DNA of 64,000 nt from Streptomyces marincola (GCF_020410765.1 NZ_CP084541.1:6192001-6256000), one strand, 5' to 3'; positions 1 to 11,349 are shown, numbered from the stretch's first letter. The notes: a model not told the origin generated them from the letters alone. A program made the numbers and translations.

Positions 1-480
1 CTGAAGGAGGCCGGCATCGAGCTGACCCCGCAGCCCGCCTCCAACAACGAGACGATGGACGCCCGCGGTCGCGGTGACTTCCAGCTCCAGATCGACTCGC
101 AGTACCCGGGCCCGACGCCGGACCCGTACTACGTGTACAACAACTTCTTCAACAGCGACAACACCGTTCCGGTCGGCGAAACCGCCAACCCGAACTTCGC
201 GCGGTACTCCAACCCGGCCGTCGACGACGCCATCGCCGAGCTGAACCAGATCAACCCGGCGGACACCGAGCAGCGGCAGCCGTACTACGACATCATCCAG
301 GCCGAGATCGAGCGGGACATGCCGTACATCCCGATCATGCTCGGCGGCAACACCAGCCAGTTCAACTCGGCGAAGTTCACCGGTTGGCCGACGGACGTCA
401 ATCTCTACGCCTACCCCGCGGTCTGGCAGCGCCCCGACCAGGCGGAGATCTACCGCAGCCTCGAACCGACCGGTGAGTGA
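1..480 (+). CDS. ABC transporter family-5 solute-binding protein, C-terminal part (5'-truncated by window)
   Basis: The frame is open from base 1 to a TGA ending at 480, so only the last 159 residues are present. The fragment has the C-terminal lobe of extracytoplasmic family-5 (oligopeptide/oligosaccharide, DppA/OppA-like) binding proteins: a stretch of aromatic and Asn-rich segments (around 'YYVYNNFFNSDN') and the terminal 'IPIMLGGN' region that packs against the ligand. It is the first visible gene of an operon with permease, permease-ATPase, ATPase and an alpha-galactosidase; the permease starts 9 nt downstream. From that context I infer an oligosaccharide ligand (galacto-manno-oligosaccharide type) rather than peptides, since family-5 binding proteins serve both. 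The signal peptide and lipobox would lie upstream of the window. Confidence 0.88.
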   Translation: MKEAGIELTPQPASNNETMDARGRGDFQLQIDSQYPGPTPDPYYVYNNFFNSDNTVPVGETANPNFARYSNPAVDDAIAELNQINPADTEQRQPYYDIIQAEIERDMPYIPIMLGGNTSQFNSAKFTGWPTDVNLYAYPAVWQRPDQAEIYRSLEPTGE

Positions 481-489
481 CCTGAACCG

Positions 490-1479
490 ATGAGGTACTA
501 CGCCCGGAAGCTCGGGTTCTACCTGGTCGCCCTGTGGGCGGCCCTGACCCTGAACTTCTTCATTCCACGAATGATGCCGGGCAACCCAGTCGACACGCTG
601 CTGGCCAAGCTCCAGCAGCGTGGCGGCTCGGTTGGACCCGATGTGCGCGAGGCCTACGCGCTGATGCTCGGTACGGACACGGGGGAACCCCTGTGGGACC
701 AGTACTTCTCGTACCTGGCCAACATGCTGCGCGGGGACCTGGGAGTCTCGGTCAGCGTCTTCCCCGAAGAGGTCACCACGGTCATCGCGCAGTCCTTGCC
801 CTGGACGATCGTGCTCGTGGGCATCGCGACCTTCCTGTCATTCCTGGTGGGCGTCGTGCTCGGCATGGTGGTGGGCTGGAAGCGCGGGACCTGGCTCGAC
901 TCGCTCATTCCGGCCACCACCGTGCTCTCGGCCGTGCCGTACTTCTGGCTCGCGCTGATCTTCGTGATGTTCTTCTCCACGTCCCTGGCGTGGTTCCCGC
1001 TGAACGGCGGCTACGACGTCTCCCTGTCCACCGGCTGGACCTGGGAGTTCATCAGCTCCGCGATCTACCACGGCTTCCTGCCCGCCCTGACGATCGTCGT
1101 CTCCTCCGTCGGCGGGTGGCTGCTCGGCATGCGGAACATGATGGTCTCCACCATGTCCGAGGACTACATCCTCACCGCGCGGGCCAAGGGCCTGCGCAAC
1201 AACCGGATCATGACCCGCTACGCCGCGCGGAACGCGGTCCTGCCCTCGGTGGCCGGCTTCGCCATCTCGCTCGGCTTCGTGGTCTCCGGCTCCATCATCA
1301 CCGAACAGGTCTTCTCCTACCCCGGCATCGGCGGCAAGCTGCTCCAGGCCGTGGAGAACAGCGACTACGCCCTGATGCAGGGGATCTTCCTCGTCATCAC
1401 GGTGGCGGTGCTGGCCGCCAACCTGGTCGTCGACCTGCTGTACGGCTTCATCGACCCGCGTACCCGAGTCGAGAACTGA
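490..1479 (+). CDS. ABC transporter permease, DppB-like
   Basis: 329-residue inner-membrane subunit of a family-5 importer. It has the usual DppB architecture: an N-terminal membrane segment (residues ~8-28), a long extracellular loop, then a five-helix BPD_transp_1 core with the EAA-type cytoplasmic loop near 'YILTARAKGLRNNRI' (around residues 226-240) that contacts the ATPases. It begins 9 nt after the binding-protein stop with no clear Shine-Dalgarno, so translational coupling is likely. It pairs with the permease half of the next gene to form the channel. Confidence 0.93.
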   Translation: MRYYARKLGFYLVALWAALTLNFFIPRMMPGNPVDTLLAKLQQRGGSVGPDVREAYALMLGTDTGEPLWDQYFSYLANMLRGDLGVSVSVFPEEVTTVIAQSLPWTIVLVGIATFLSFLVGVVLGMVVGWKRGTWLDSLIPATTVLSAVPYFWLALIFVMFFSTSLAWFPLNGGYDVSLSTGWTWEFISSAIYHGFLPALTIVVSSVGGWLLGMRNMMVSTMSEDYILTARAKGLRNNRIMTRYAARNAVLPSVAGFAISLGFVVSGSIITEQVFSYPGIGGKLLQAVENSDYALMQGIFLVITVAVLAANLVVDLLYGFIDPRTRVEN

Positions 1480-1498
1480 CCAGGAAGGAGCAGGCATC

Positions 1499-3405
<1,907 letters not shown>

Positions 3406-3409
<4 letters not shown>

Positions 3410-4335
3410 CCGCTCTTGAGGTCCGCGACCTGGTCAAGGACTACGCCATCCGCTCGGGGCTGCGCTCCTCCACGCTGCGCGCGGTGGACCACGTCTCCTT
3501 CACCCTCACGCCGGGCAAGACCGTCGCGCTCGTGGGGGAGTCGGGCTCGGGCAAGTCCACCGTCGCCAAGATGCTCGCCCGGCTCGAACGGCCCACCGGC
3601 GGCGAGATCATCGCGACCAAGGCCGACGGCACCCCGGTGGCGGACCGGGAGTACCGCGACCACGTGCAGATGGTGTTCCAGGACCCGTTCGCCTCGCTCA
3701 ACCCCTTCCACACCATCGAGCACCACCTGGCCAGGCCGCTGCGGCTGCACGGCCGGGCCAAGAGCCGCGAGGAGACCAGGGCACTGGTCGACCAGCTGCT
3801 CGAACGCGTCAACCTCACCCCGGCGCGCTCCATCGCGCCGCGCCGCCCGCACGAGCTGTCGGGCGGGCAGCGCCAGCGCGTCGCCATCGCGCGGGCGCTC
3901 GCGCCCGGCGCGCAGGTCGTGGTCGCCGACGAGCCGGTGTCGATGCTGGACGTGTCCATCCGGCTCGGCGTGCTCAACCTGCTCGCGCGCCTCCAGCGCG
4001 AGGACAGCCTCGCGGTGCTGTACATCACCCACGACCTCGCCACCGCGCGGCACTTCTCCGACGAGATCCTTGTCATGTACCGCGGGCACGTCGTCGAGCG
4101 GGGCCCGTCGGACGACGTGATCCTCACCCCGCGGCACTCGTACACCAAGCTGCTCGCCGCCGCCGCGCCCAACCCGGACGAACGCGGCAGGTCGCTGGCC
4201 GCCTCGCCGGGAGCGATCGAGAAGGAGGACCTGACCCGGATGTACGACCACCACACCCAGTCGTGGCACCCGTTCGACAAGGCCGCCCCGATCGCCGCGG
4301 CGCTCGCCAACCCGGCGGGGGGCGCGTCCTCATGA
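3406..4335 (+). CDS. ABC transporter ATP-binding protein, DppF-like
   Basis: 309 residues; GTG start inside the GTGA overlap with the fused permease-ATPase, so the two ATPase subunits are translationally coupled. Walker A GESGSGKST lies near residue 45, signature LSGGQRQRVAIARAL near 153, Walker B 'VVVADEP' after it, and an H-loop in 'YITHDLA'. It is the second nucleotide-binding subunit of the importer; its C-terminal tail is longer than in enteric DppF and less conserved. Its own stop overlaps the start of the downstream alpha-galactosidase by ATGA. Confidence 0.93.
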
Positions 4336-6467
4336 CGGCCCGCACGCGCCTGGTCTGGCAGGGCGGCGTCGCGCGGCTGACGTTCGCCGTCGGCGGCGAC
4401 CTGCCGGTCTCGCTGCTCTCCGTGCGCCCCGCGGGCGCCGGGGAGCCCGCCGCGCCGCCTGAGGAGGCCGCCGCCCCGCCGCTGGTGGAGCTCCAGGCGC
4501 TGGGGCACGGCCGGTTCCCCGGCAGCCACCGCTACGCGGACACCACCGTGGGTGCGCGCCTGCGCCACGTGGGGCACGAGGAGTCGGCGGACGGGACCTG
4601 GGCCGAACTGCGCCTCACCCAGCGCGACGACGTCAGCGGGCTGGTCGTCACCAGCGTCTTCCGGGCCGCGCGCGGCGTGCCCGCGGTGCGCGCCTGGACC
4701 GAGGTGACGCTCGCCCCCGGTGCCGAGGAGGTGCGGCTCCAGGCCGTCACCTCCGTGGTCACCGGCGCGTTCCTCGCCGACGCGGGCCGCCCGGTGGACG
4801 GGATGGACGTCGTGTGCGCCGACTCCGACTGGGTGGCCGAGTCCCGCTGGCGGCGGGCCCCGCTGCGCGAGGTCGGGCTGGTCGCCATGGACCCCGAGGC
4901 GCACCACCACGCCTCGCGCAGCCGGTTCCCCGTGACCTCCCGCAGCTCGTGGTCCACCGGCGAACGGCTGCCCACCGGCGCCGTGGTGGCCGCGGACGAC
5001 TCCTGGGCGCTCGCGTGGCAGATCGAGCACAACGGCGCGTGGCACTGGGAGCTGGGCGAACGCCGCGCCGGCGCCTACCTGGCGCTGCTCGGCCCGACCG
5101 ACGCCGAGCACCAGTGGAGCACGGTGGTGACGGCCGAAGCGGGCTTCACCACCGTGCCGGTGTCCCTCGCGGTCGCCGCGGGCGGCGTGGACGAGGCGTT
5201 CGGCGCGCTGACCCACCAGCGCAGGGCGCTGCGGGCCGGCCGCTCGGGGCCGCTGCCCGTGGTGTTCAACGACTACATGAACACGCTGATGGGCAACCCG
5301 ACCACGGCGAAGCTGCTGCCGCTGATCGACGCGGCGGCCGAGGCCGGCGCGGAGTACTTCTGCGTCGACGCCGGCTGGTACGACGAGGACGGCCACTGGT
5401 GGGACAGCGTGGGGGAGTGGCGCCCCTCGGCGACGCGCTTCCCCGGCGGTCTCGGCGAGGTCGTCGCGCGCGTCAGGGAGCGCGGGATGGTGCCGGGGCT
5501 GTGGCTGGAGCCCGAGGTCGTCGGCGTCCGTTCGCCGATGGCCGGCCGGCTGCCCGACGAGGCGTTCTTCCAGCGCCACGGCCGCCGTGTCGTGGAGCAC
5601 GGCCGCTACCACCTGGACCTGCGGCACCCGGCCGCGCGGGCGCACGTGGACGGCATCGTCGACGGGCTGGTCGAGGAGTTCGGCGTCGGCTTCTTCAAGT
5701 TCGACTACAACATCATGCCGGGGGCCGGCACCGACGCGGGCGGCTGCGCGCCGGGTGAGGGGCTGCTCGCGCACAACCGGGCGCACCTGGAGTGGCTGGA
5801 CGCGCTGCTTGAGCGGCACCCGGACCTGCTGATCGAGAACTGCGCCTCGGGCGCGATGCGCATGGACTACGCCATGCTGTCGCGGCTGCACCTCCAGTCG
5901 ACGTCCGACCAGCAGAACCCGCTGCTCTACCCGCCGATCGCGTCGGCGGCCCCGGCCTCGGTGCTGCCGGAGCAGGCAGGCAACTGGGCGTACACGCAGC
6001 CCGAGATGTCGGTCGAGGAGTCGGCGTTCACACTGGCGACGGGCGTCCTGGGGCGGCTGTACCTGTCGGGGCACCTGAACCGGATGGCGCCCGAGCAGCT
6101 CGCGCTGGTCCGCGCGGCGGTGGCGGTCCACAAGGACCTGCGCGAGGAGATCGCCGGGGCGCTGCCGTTCTGGCCGCTCGGCCTGACGAACGCGGCGGGC
6201 CCTTGGGTGGCCACGGGCCTGCGGGCGCCGGAGGCGGGCGGCGGGACGCTGCTCACGGTGTGGCGCCGCCCCGGCGCCGACCCCGAGCTGGTCCTGCCGG
6301 TGCCGCACCTGCGCGGCGCGGACATCCGGCCCGAGGTGCTGTTCCCAGGACCCGGCACCGGCGCGGCCGAGTGGGCCCTGGCATGGGACGCGGAACGGGG
6401 CGAACTGCGCCTGACGAGCCCGGAGTCCGGGCCCGCGGCCACCGCCCGCGTCATCCGGCTCCGCTGA
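4332..6467 (+). CDS. GH36-type alpha-galactosidase (intracellular)
   Basis: 711 residues from the ATG that overlaps the ATPase stop (ATGA); an in-frame ATG 69 nt upstream lies inside the ATPase gene and is less likely. A beta-rich N-terminal domain (~1-310) precedes a melibiase (beta/alpha)8 barrel. The predicted nucleophile is Asp458 in FFKFDYN and the acid/base is Asp526 in STSDQQ, a spacing typical of clan GH-D/GH36. There is no signal peptide, so it should remove alpha-galactosyl branches from imported oligosaccharides. Its place as the last gene of the importer operon is the best clue to the transporter's substrate. It is only distantly similar to the second GH36 enzyme at 6536-8737. Confidence 0.9.
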   Translation: MTARTRLVWQGGVARLTFAVGGDLPVSLLSVRPAGAGEPAAPPEEAAAPPLVELQALGHGRFPGSHRYADTTVGARLRHVGHEESADGTWAELRLTQRDDVSGLVVTSVFRAARGVPAVRAWTEVTLAPGAEEVRLQAVTSVVTGAFLADAGRPVDGMDVVCADSDWVAESRWRRAPLREVGLVAMDPEAHHHASRSRFPVTSRSSWSTGERLPTGAVVAADDSWALAWQIEHNGAWHWELGERRAGAYLALLGPTDAEHQWSTVVTAEAGFTTVPVSLAVAAGGVDEAFGALTHQRRALRAGRSGPLPVVFNDYMNTLMGNPTTAKLLPLIDAAAEAGAEYFCVDAGWYDEDGHWWDSVGEWRPSATRFPGGLGEVVARVRERGMVPGLWLEPEVVGVRSPMAGRLPDEAFFQRHGRRVVEHGRYHLDLRHPAARAHVDGIVDGLVEEFGVGFFKFDYNIMPGAGTDAGGCAPGEGLLAHNRAHLEWLDALLERHPDLLIENCASGAMRMDYAMLSRLHLQSTSDQQNPLLYPPIASAAPASVLPEQAGNWAYTQPEMSVEESAFTLATGVLGRLYLSGHLNRMAPEQLALVRAAVAVHKDLREEIAGALPFWPLGLTNAAGPWVATGLRAPEAGGGTLLTVWRRPGADPELVLPVPHLRGADIRPEVLFPGPGTGAAEWALAWDAERGELRLTSPESGPAATARVIRLR

Positions 6468-6486
6468 GGGGCCCGGCGGCGCCGCC

Positions 6487-6530
6487 ACGGTGTCCTCCCG
6501 CGGGGCCGCGGCCCCGCGGGAGGACACCGT
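6487..6530. terminator. 44-nt perfect palindrome between convergent GH36 genes
   Basis: Two 22-bp arms are exactly self-complementary with no spacer (left arm starts ACGGTGTCCTCCCGC at 6487, right arm ends GCGGGAGGACACCGT at 6530). It lies 20 nt after the stop of the plus-strand GH36 gene and 5 nt from the stop of the minus-strand one. A G/C-only bidirectional terminator, as commonly used in Streptomyces without a T run, is the simplest reading. Confidence 0.85.
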
Positions 6531-6535
6531 CCCGC

Positions 6536-8737
6536 CTAACCGGCGGTGGCCCGCAGCAGGATCAGCCGCTCGGGGAAGAGCACCGGGGCCTGGAGCCCGG
6601 CCTCGGCCAGGGCGAGGCCGGGCAGGCGCACCCCCTCGGGGGTCCACCACGGCAACGGAACGCCCCACCGGGTGGCGTTGCCCTCGGGCACGTCGCCGGG
6701 CGGCAGGGGGCGCACGTGGTACGTCAGCTCGGGGCGCAGCCCCGGCAGCCGCACCGGGCCGGGCGGGTACAGCTCGGAGGTCGCGGTGGCGACCACGGCG
6801 AACACCGCGTCGGTGCCGTCCTCGGCCACGACGCCGGACACCTCGACGGCCGGGTCGGCGTGGTCGGCGTGCACGGAGACGCCCGAGTGCAGCAGCCCGC
6901 GCAGTTCCTTGTACAGCGCCACCCACCGCGTCAGCCGCTCGATGTCCGCCGGCTCGGCGCGGGTGAGGTCCCACTCGATGCCGAAGTGGCCGAACAGGGC
7001 GGTGCCGGCCCGGAAGTCCACCGGGTGGCGGCGGTCGGTGGTGTGGGCGAGCCCCGCGCCGATGTGCGTGCCCATCAGCTCCAGCGGGATCAGCGTGTTG
7101 GTCCAGCGCTGGATGCGCTGCCGTTCGAGGGCGTCGATGCAGTCGGAGACCCACACCCGGTCGGTGCGCTGGAGGATCTCCAGGTCCACCCGGCCGCCGC
7201 CGGAGGAGCAGGACTCGATCTCCACGTGCGGGTGGCGGGCGCGCAGCTCGTCCATGAGCCGGTACACGGCGAGGGTCTGGTCGTGCACGCCGGCCCGGCC
7301 GGCGGGCTGGTGGCCCGCCTCCACGAGGTCGCGGTTGTGGTCCCACTTGAGGTAGGAGACGGGGTAGGTGGTGAGGAGGTCGTCGAGGCGCTCCAGGATG
7401 TACCGGTACGCCTCGGGCCTGGCGAGGTCGAGCACCTGCTGGGACCTGGCGGGGCCGGGCAGCCGGTCGCCGGTGGCCATGATCCAGTCCGGGTGCGCCC
7501 TGGCGAGGTCGGAGTCCGGGTTGATCATCTCCGGCTCGACCCAGATGCCGAACTGCATGCCGAGACCCGTCACGTGGTCGGTCAGCGGGCCGAGCCCGTC
7601 GGGCCAGACCTCGTCGGAGACGTACCAGTCGCCGAGCCCGCGGCGGTCGTTGCGCCGGGAGCCGAACCAGCCGTCGTCGAGGACGAAGCGCTCGGCGCCG
7701 ACCGCGGCGGCGGCGTCGGCGAGGCCGCGCAGGCGGGTCAGGTCGTGGTCGAAGTAGACGGCCTCCCAGGTGTTCACGACGACGGGGCGCGGGCCGGAGG
7801 GGTGGTGCGGCCGGGCCCGCAGGTGGCGGTGGAAGCGCGCCGACACCTCGTCGAGCCCGGTGCCGAACGAGCCGTACTGCCACGGCGTGCGGTAGGAGGC
7901 GCCGGGGTCGAGCAGGACCTCGCCGGACAGCAGCAGTTCACCCGAGCCGAGCAGGGAAACGGAGTGGAAGGTGCGTTCCGCGAAGGTGCGGTGGTTGCCG
8001 GACCATGCGGTGTGCACGGCCCACACGCGCCCGGAGCGGTTGCCGAAGCCGGCGGTGCCGGCCGCGAGCAGGTAGGCGGCGTCGTAGCCGGTGCGGCCGG
8101 TGCGGTTCTCGCGCATGCGCAGGCCGTGGGTGAACGGCGTGCGCTGCGGGCTGCGTTCGCGCAGGTGATGGCCCGTGAAGTCGAGCAGGTCCGTGGCGTC
8201 GGGCGGCACCGGGAGCGTGAGGTGCACCGCGTCCACGGCGAACGGGGTGTCACCGGCGTTGGTGAGGGCGGCGCGCTGGCGCACGAGCCCCTGCGGGGTG
8301 AGTTCGATGGTGAGTTCGAGTTCGAGTGCCGCCGCCGGGTCGTGCGCGTGCACGGTGAGCCGTCCGCCCCGGCCCTCGGCCGGTCCTTCGCCCGCGGCGC
8401 CCTCCCCGGGGCCGAGGCTCGCCCCGGTGACGCGGAAGGCGGTGGAGAAGTCGGCCCCGCCGCGGTTGCCGATCAGCCCGGGGGTGCCGAGCCAGCCCGC
8501 CGACTGCTCGGGCAGGACGGCGACGTCGACGGGGCCGTCGACGGAGAAGCCGATGGGCTGCGGCCGGGCGGCCAGCCGCAGTGCGGCGAGCCCGGCGGGG
8601 TCGAGCGCCCCGAGGTCGGCCCCCCAGTGCACGACGCGGGGCAGCCGCGCCTCCGAGAGGTCGAGCACGAGGCTGACCCCGGCCGCGCGCAGGTGCGTCA
8701 GGCCGGGGTCGGCGAGCAGGTCGGGTTGTGGTGCCAC
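6536..8737 (-). CDS. GH36 alpha-galactosidase (AgaA/Mel36-type)
   Basis: 733 residues, GTG start with GAAGGA about 10 nt upstream. It has the complete three-part GH36 layout: N-terminal beta-supersandwich (~1-330), catalytic barrel and small C-terminal beta domain, which matches the ~730-residue bacterial tetrameric enzymes. Catalytic residues: nucleophile Asp466 in YLKWDHNRD, acid/base Asp532 in VWVSDC. The 'CSSGGGRVDLE' motif before the acid/base is the group-I GH36 hallmark and is absent from the neighbouring GH36 protein. No signal peptide. It should hydrolyse melibiose/raffinose-type or galactomanno-oligosaccharides in the cytosol. It is transcribed divergently from the beta-mannosidase. 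Confidence 0.95.
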   Translation of the reverse strand: MAPQPDLLADPGLTHLRAAGVSLVLDLSEARLPRVVHWGADLGALDPAGLAALRLAARPQPIGFSVDGPVDVAVLPEQSAGWLGTPGLIGNRGGADFSTAFRVTGASLGPGEGAAGEGPAEGRGGRLTVHAHDPAAALELELTIELTPQGLVRQRAALTNAGDTPFAVDAVHLTLPVPPDATDLLDFTGHHLRERSPQRTPFTHGLRMRENRTGRTGYDAAYLLAAGTAGFGNRSGRVWAVHTAWSGNHRTFAERTFHSVSLLGSGELLLSGEVLLDPGASYRTPWQYGSFGTGLDEVSARFHRHLRARPHHPSGPRPVVVNTWEAVYFDHDLTRLRGLADAAAAVGAERFVLDDGWFGSRRNDRRGLGDWYVSDEVWPDGLGPLTDHVTGLGMQFGIWVEPEMINPDSDLARAHPDWIMATGDRLPGPARSQQVLDLARPEAYRYILERLDDLLTTYPVSYLKWDHNRDLVEAGHQPAGRAGVHDQTLAVYRLMDELRARHPHVEIESCSSGGGRVDLEILQRTDRVWVSDCIDALERQRIQRWTNTLIPLELMGTHIGAGLAHTTDRRHPVDFRAGTALFGHFGIEWDLTRAEPADIERLTRWVALYKELRGLLHSGVSVHADHADPAVEVSGVVAEDGTDAVFAVVATATSELYPPGPVRLPGLRPELTYHVRPLPPGDVPEGNATRWGVPLPWWTPEGVRLPGLALAEAGLQAPVLFPERLILLRATAG

Positions 8738-8771
8738 GTGGATCCGCGTCCTTCGCTCATCGGGAGTTGCC

Positions 8772-8783
8772 GGTCAGTTGACC
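8772..8783. promoter_or_regulatory. Palindromic operator candidate GGTCAGTTGACC
   Basis: GGTCA/TGACC arms separated by 2 nt, immediately upstream of the -35 element of the beta-mannosidase promoter and between the divergent GH36 and mannosidase genes. The position suits a shared regulator of both genes. No regulator can be assigned from sequence alone. Confidence 0.4.
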
Positions 8784-8786
8784 TTG

Positions 8787-8815
8787 TTGACTTACTTTAT
8801 TTGGTTGCATAAGAA
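8787..8815 (+). promoter_or_regulatory. Promoter of the beta-mannosidase gene
   Basis: TTGACT at 8787-8792 and TAAGAA at 8810-8815 are separated by exactly 17 nt in an A/T-rich patch that is conspicuous in this GC-rich sequence. They fit the vegetative (SigA/HrdB) consensus. The expected start of transcription is near 8822, giving a leader of about 38 nt that contains the CAGGGAG ribosome-binding site. Confidence 0.65.
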
Positions 8816-8859
8816 TCTCTACCCGGTTCGAGCGGACGATTTCCAGGGAGTGTTCAACG

Positions 8860-11349
8860 ATGATCCGCCACACGTTGCATGACGGTTGGCACCTGACGGC
8901 GGCTGCCGGACCGGTTCCCGGCCACATCGCGGGCCGCACCATCCCGGCCCAGGTGCCGGGCAGCGCGCACCTCGACCTGCTCGCGCAGGACCTCATCCCC
9001 GACCCGTACCTCGACCGGGTGGAGGAGGAGCTGGTCTGGGCGCACCGCACCGACTGGCGCTACGCCACCACCGTCGAGGCCGAGGCTCCCGCCCCCGACG
9101 AGCGCGTCGACCTCGTCTTCGAAGGGCTCGACACCGTCGCCACCGTCGTGCTCGGCGGCGAGGTGCTCGGCAGCACCGCCAACATGCACCGCTCCTACCG
9201 CTTCGACGTGCGGCACCTGCTCACGGGCGACGCGGCCGACCTCGTCGTCACCTTCAGGTCGGCCCTCGCGTACGGCGAGGAGATCCAGGAGCGCCTCGGG
9301 TCCCGCCCCCGCGCCTACCCGCACCCCATGAACACCGTGCGCAAGATGGCGTGCAGCTTCGGCTGGGACTGGGGCCCCGACCTCCAGACCGCCGGCATCT
9401 GGAAGCCCGTGGCGCTCGAACGCTGGCGCGTGGCCCGCCTCGCCGAGGTCCGCCCCCTGGTCACCGTCGCCGAGGACGGCACGGGACGCGCCGAGGTGCA
9501 CGCCGTCGTCGAGCGCTCAGGGCTCGGCGACGCCGCGGAACTGACCCTCACCGCCGCCATCGGCGACCACCGCGCCACCGTGGTCGTGCCGGCGGACGCC
9601 ACCACCGCGCAGGTCACCGTCGAGGTGCCCGACGCCGAGCTGTGGTGGCCGGCCGGGTACGGCGACCAGCCGCTGTACGACCTCGACGTCACCCTCTCGG
9701 GCACCGGCGACGACGCGGGCACCGCGCTGCACACCGTGCGGCGGCGCGTGGGCTTCCGCACCGTGGTCCTGGACACCGCGCCGGACGAGACGGGCACCCC
9801 GTTCACCTTCGTCGTCAACGGCCGGCGGATCTTCGCCAAGGGCGCCAACTGGATCCCCGACGACCACTTCCTCACCCGCATCACCCGCGAGCGCCTTGAG
9901 CGGCGCGTCGACCAGGCGCTCGGCGCGCACATGAACATGCTCCGCGTCTGGGGCGGCGGCATCTACGAGACCGAGGACTTCTACGACGTCTGCGACGAGC
10001 GCGGCGTCCTCGTCTGGCAGGACTTCCTCCTGGCCTGCGCGGCCTACCCGGAGGAGGAGCCGCTGTGGAGCGAGTTCGAGGCCGAGGCCCGCGAGAACGT
10101 GGCCCGGCTGACCTCCCACGCCTCCCTCGTGCTGTGGAACGGCGGCAACGAGAACCTGTGGGGCTGGATGGACTGGGGCTGGCAGGAGGAACTCGACGGC
10201 AAGACCTGGGGCCTGCGCTACTACACCGAGCTGTTCCCCGCCATCGTCGCCGAACTCGACCCCACGCGCCCCTACTCCGACGGCAGCCCCTACAGCCCCG
10301 GCTTCACGCCCGAGGACAAGCACCCCAACGACGCCGACCACGGCTCCCGGCACGAGTGGGAGGTGTGGAACCGCGTCGACTACACCCACTACCGCACTCA
10401 TGTGCCGCGCTTCTGCTCGGAGTTCGGCTTCCAGGGCCCGCCCGCCTGGTCCACGCTGACCCGCTGGATCCACGACGAGCCGCTGACCCCGACCTCGCCC
10501 GGCTTCCTGCTGCACCAGAAGGCCGAGGACGGCAACGGCAAGCTCGACCGCGGCATGGCCCCCCACCTGCCCGAGCCCCGCACGTTCGAGGACTGGCACT
10601 GGGCCACGCAGCTCAACCAGGCGCGCGCCGTCGCGTTCGGTATCGAGCACTTCCGCTCCTGGTGGCCGCGCACCGCGGGCTCCCTGGTGTGGCAGCTCAA
10701 CGACTGCTGGCCGGTGACCTCCTGGGCCGCCGTGGACGGCGACGAGCGCCCCAAGCCCCTGTGGTACGGGCTGCGCAACGCCTACGCCCCGCGGCTGCTG
10801 ACCGTCCAGCCCCGCGACGGCCGTGAGACACTCGTCGCGGTCAACGACACCGACGAGGCGTGGACCGGCCAACTTCGTGTCGAGCGGCTGACGTTCACGG
10901 GCGAGGCGCTGGCCACCGCTACCATCTCCCTCGAAGTCTCGGCACGTTCGGTCGCCGAGATCGAGCTGGCCGACTCGCTGCTGAAGCCGGCCGACGCGGC
11001 ACGGGAGGTACTGGTGGCAACCGTGGACGGGACCCGGGCGGTCCATCTCTTCGCCGAGGACCGGGACCTCGCCTACGACCCGCGGGCCCTCACGGCCGAG
11101 GCGGTGCCGGTGCCGGGCGGCTACCGCGTCGACGTCCGCGCGACCTCCTTCGCGCGCGACGTCGCGATCCTCGCCGACCGCGTCGCCCCCGACGCCGTGG
11201 TCGACGAGATGCTGGTGCCCGTCCTGCCGGGCGAGACCCGCTCGTTCACCGTGCGCACCGGGGCCACCGTCGACCCGGCCGAGTTCACCGGACCGCTGGT
11301 GCTGCGCAGCGCCGGCTCCCTGCACACGCCACCGGTGCCGGCTGAGTGA
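8860..11349 (+). CDS. GH2 beta-mannosidase
   Basis: 829 residues; ATG 8 nt after CAGGGAG. Domain order is GH2 sugar-binding jelly roll (~5-175), immunoglobulin-like domain (~180-285), (beta/alpha)8 barrel (~290-620) and C-terminal beta domains. The acid/base is Glu431 in NGGNENLWG and the nucleophile Glu521 in CSEFGFQGP, both as in beta-mannosidases (the N-terminal 'VPGSAHLDLL' and 'YLDRVEEELVW' are also typical of this subfamily rather than of beta-galactosidases). No signal peptide: it should release mannose from imported manno-oligosaccharides. Its stop codon overlaps the start of the LacI-like sensor protein, and it is flanked by two alpha-galactosidases, which fits galactomannan use. Confidence 0.95.
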   Translation: MIRHTLHDGWHLTAAAGPVPGHIAGRTIPAQVPGSAHLDLLAQDLIPDPYLDRVEEELVWAHRTDWRYATTVEAEAPAPDERVDLVFEGLDTVATVVLGGEVLGSTANMHRSYRFDVRHLLTGDAADLVVTFRSALAYGEEIQERLGSRPRAYPHPMNTVRKMACSFGWDWGPDLQTAGIWKPVALERWRVARLAEVRPLVTVAEDGTGRAEVHAVVERSGLGDAAELTLTAAIGDHRATVVVPADATTAQVTVEVPDAELWWPAGYGDQPLYDLDVTLSGTGDDAGTALHTVRRRVGFRTVVLDTAPDETGTPFTFVVNGRRIFAKGANWIPDDHFLTRITRERLERRVDQALGAHMNMLRVWGGGIYETEDFYDVCDERGVLVWQDFLLACAAYPEEEPLWSEFEAEARENVARLTSHASLVLWNGGNENLWGWMDWGWQEELDGKTWGLRYYTELFPAIVAELDPTRPYSDGSPYSPGFTPEDKHPNDADHGSRHEWEVWNRVDYTHYRTHVPRFCSEFGFQGPPAWSTLTRWIHDEPLTPTSPGFLLHQKAEDGNGKLDRGMAPHLPEPRTFEDWHWATQLNQARAVAFGIEHFRSWWPRTAGSLVWQLNDCWPVTSWAAVDGDERPKPLWYGLRNAYAPRLLTVQPRDGRETLVAVNDTDEAWTGQLRVERLTFTGEALATATISLEVSARSVAEIELADSLLKPADAAREVLVATVDGTRAVHLFAEDRDLAYDPRALTAEAVPVPGGYRVDVRATSFARDVAILADRVAPDAVVDEMLVPVLPGETRSFTVRTGATVDPAEFTGPLVLRSAGSLHTPPVPAE

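Noticed and set aside
3441..7883. 1,480-codon open frame on the minus strand
   Set aside because: It is antisense to the ABC transporter and alpha-galactosidase genes, very rich in Arg/Pro/Ala/Gly, and arises because GC-rich codons rarely produce stops in the complementary frame.
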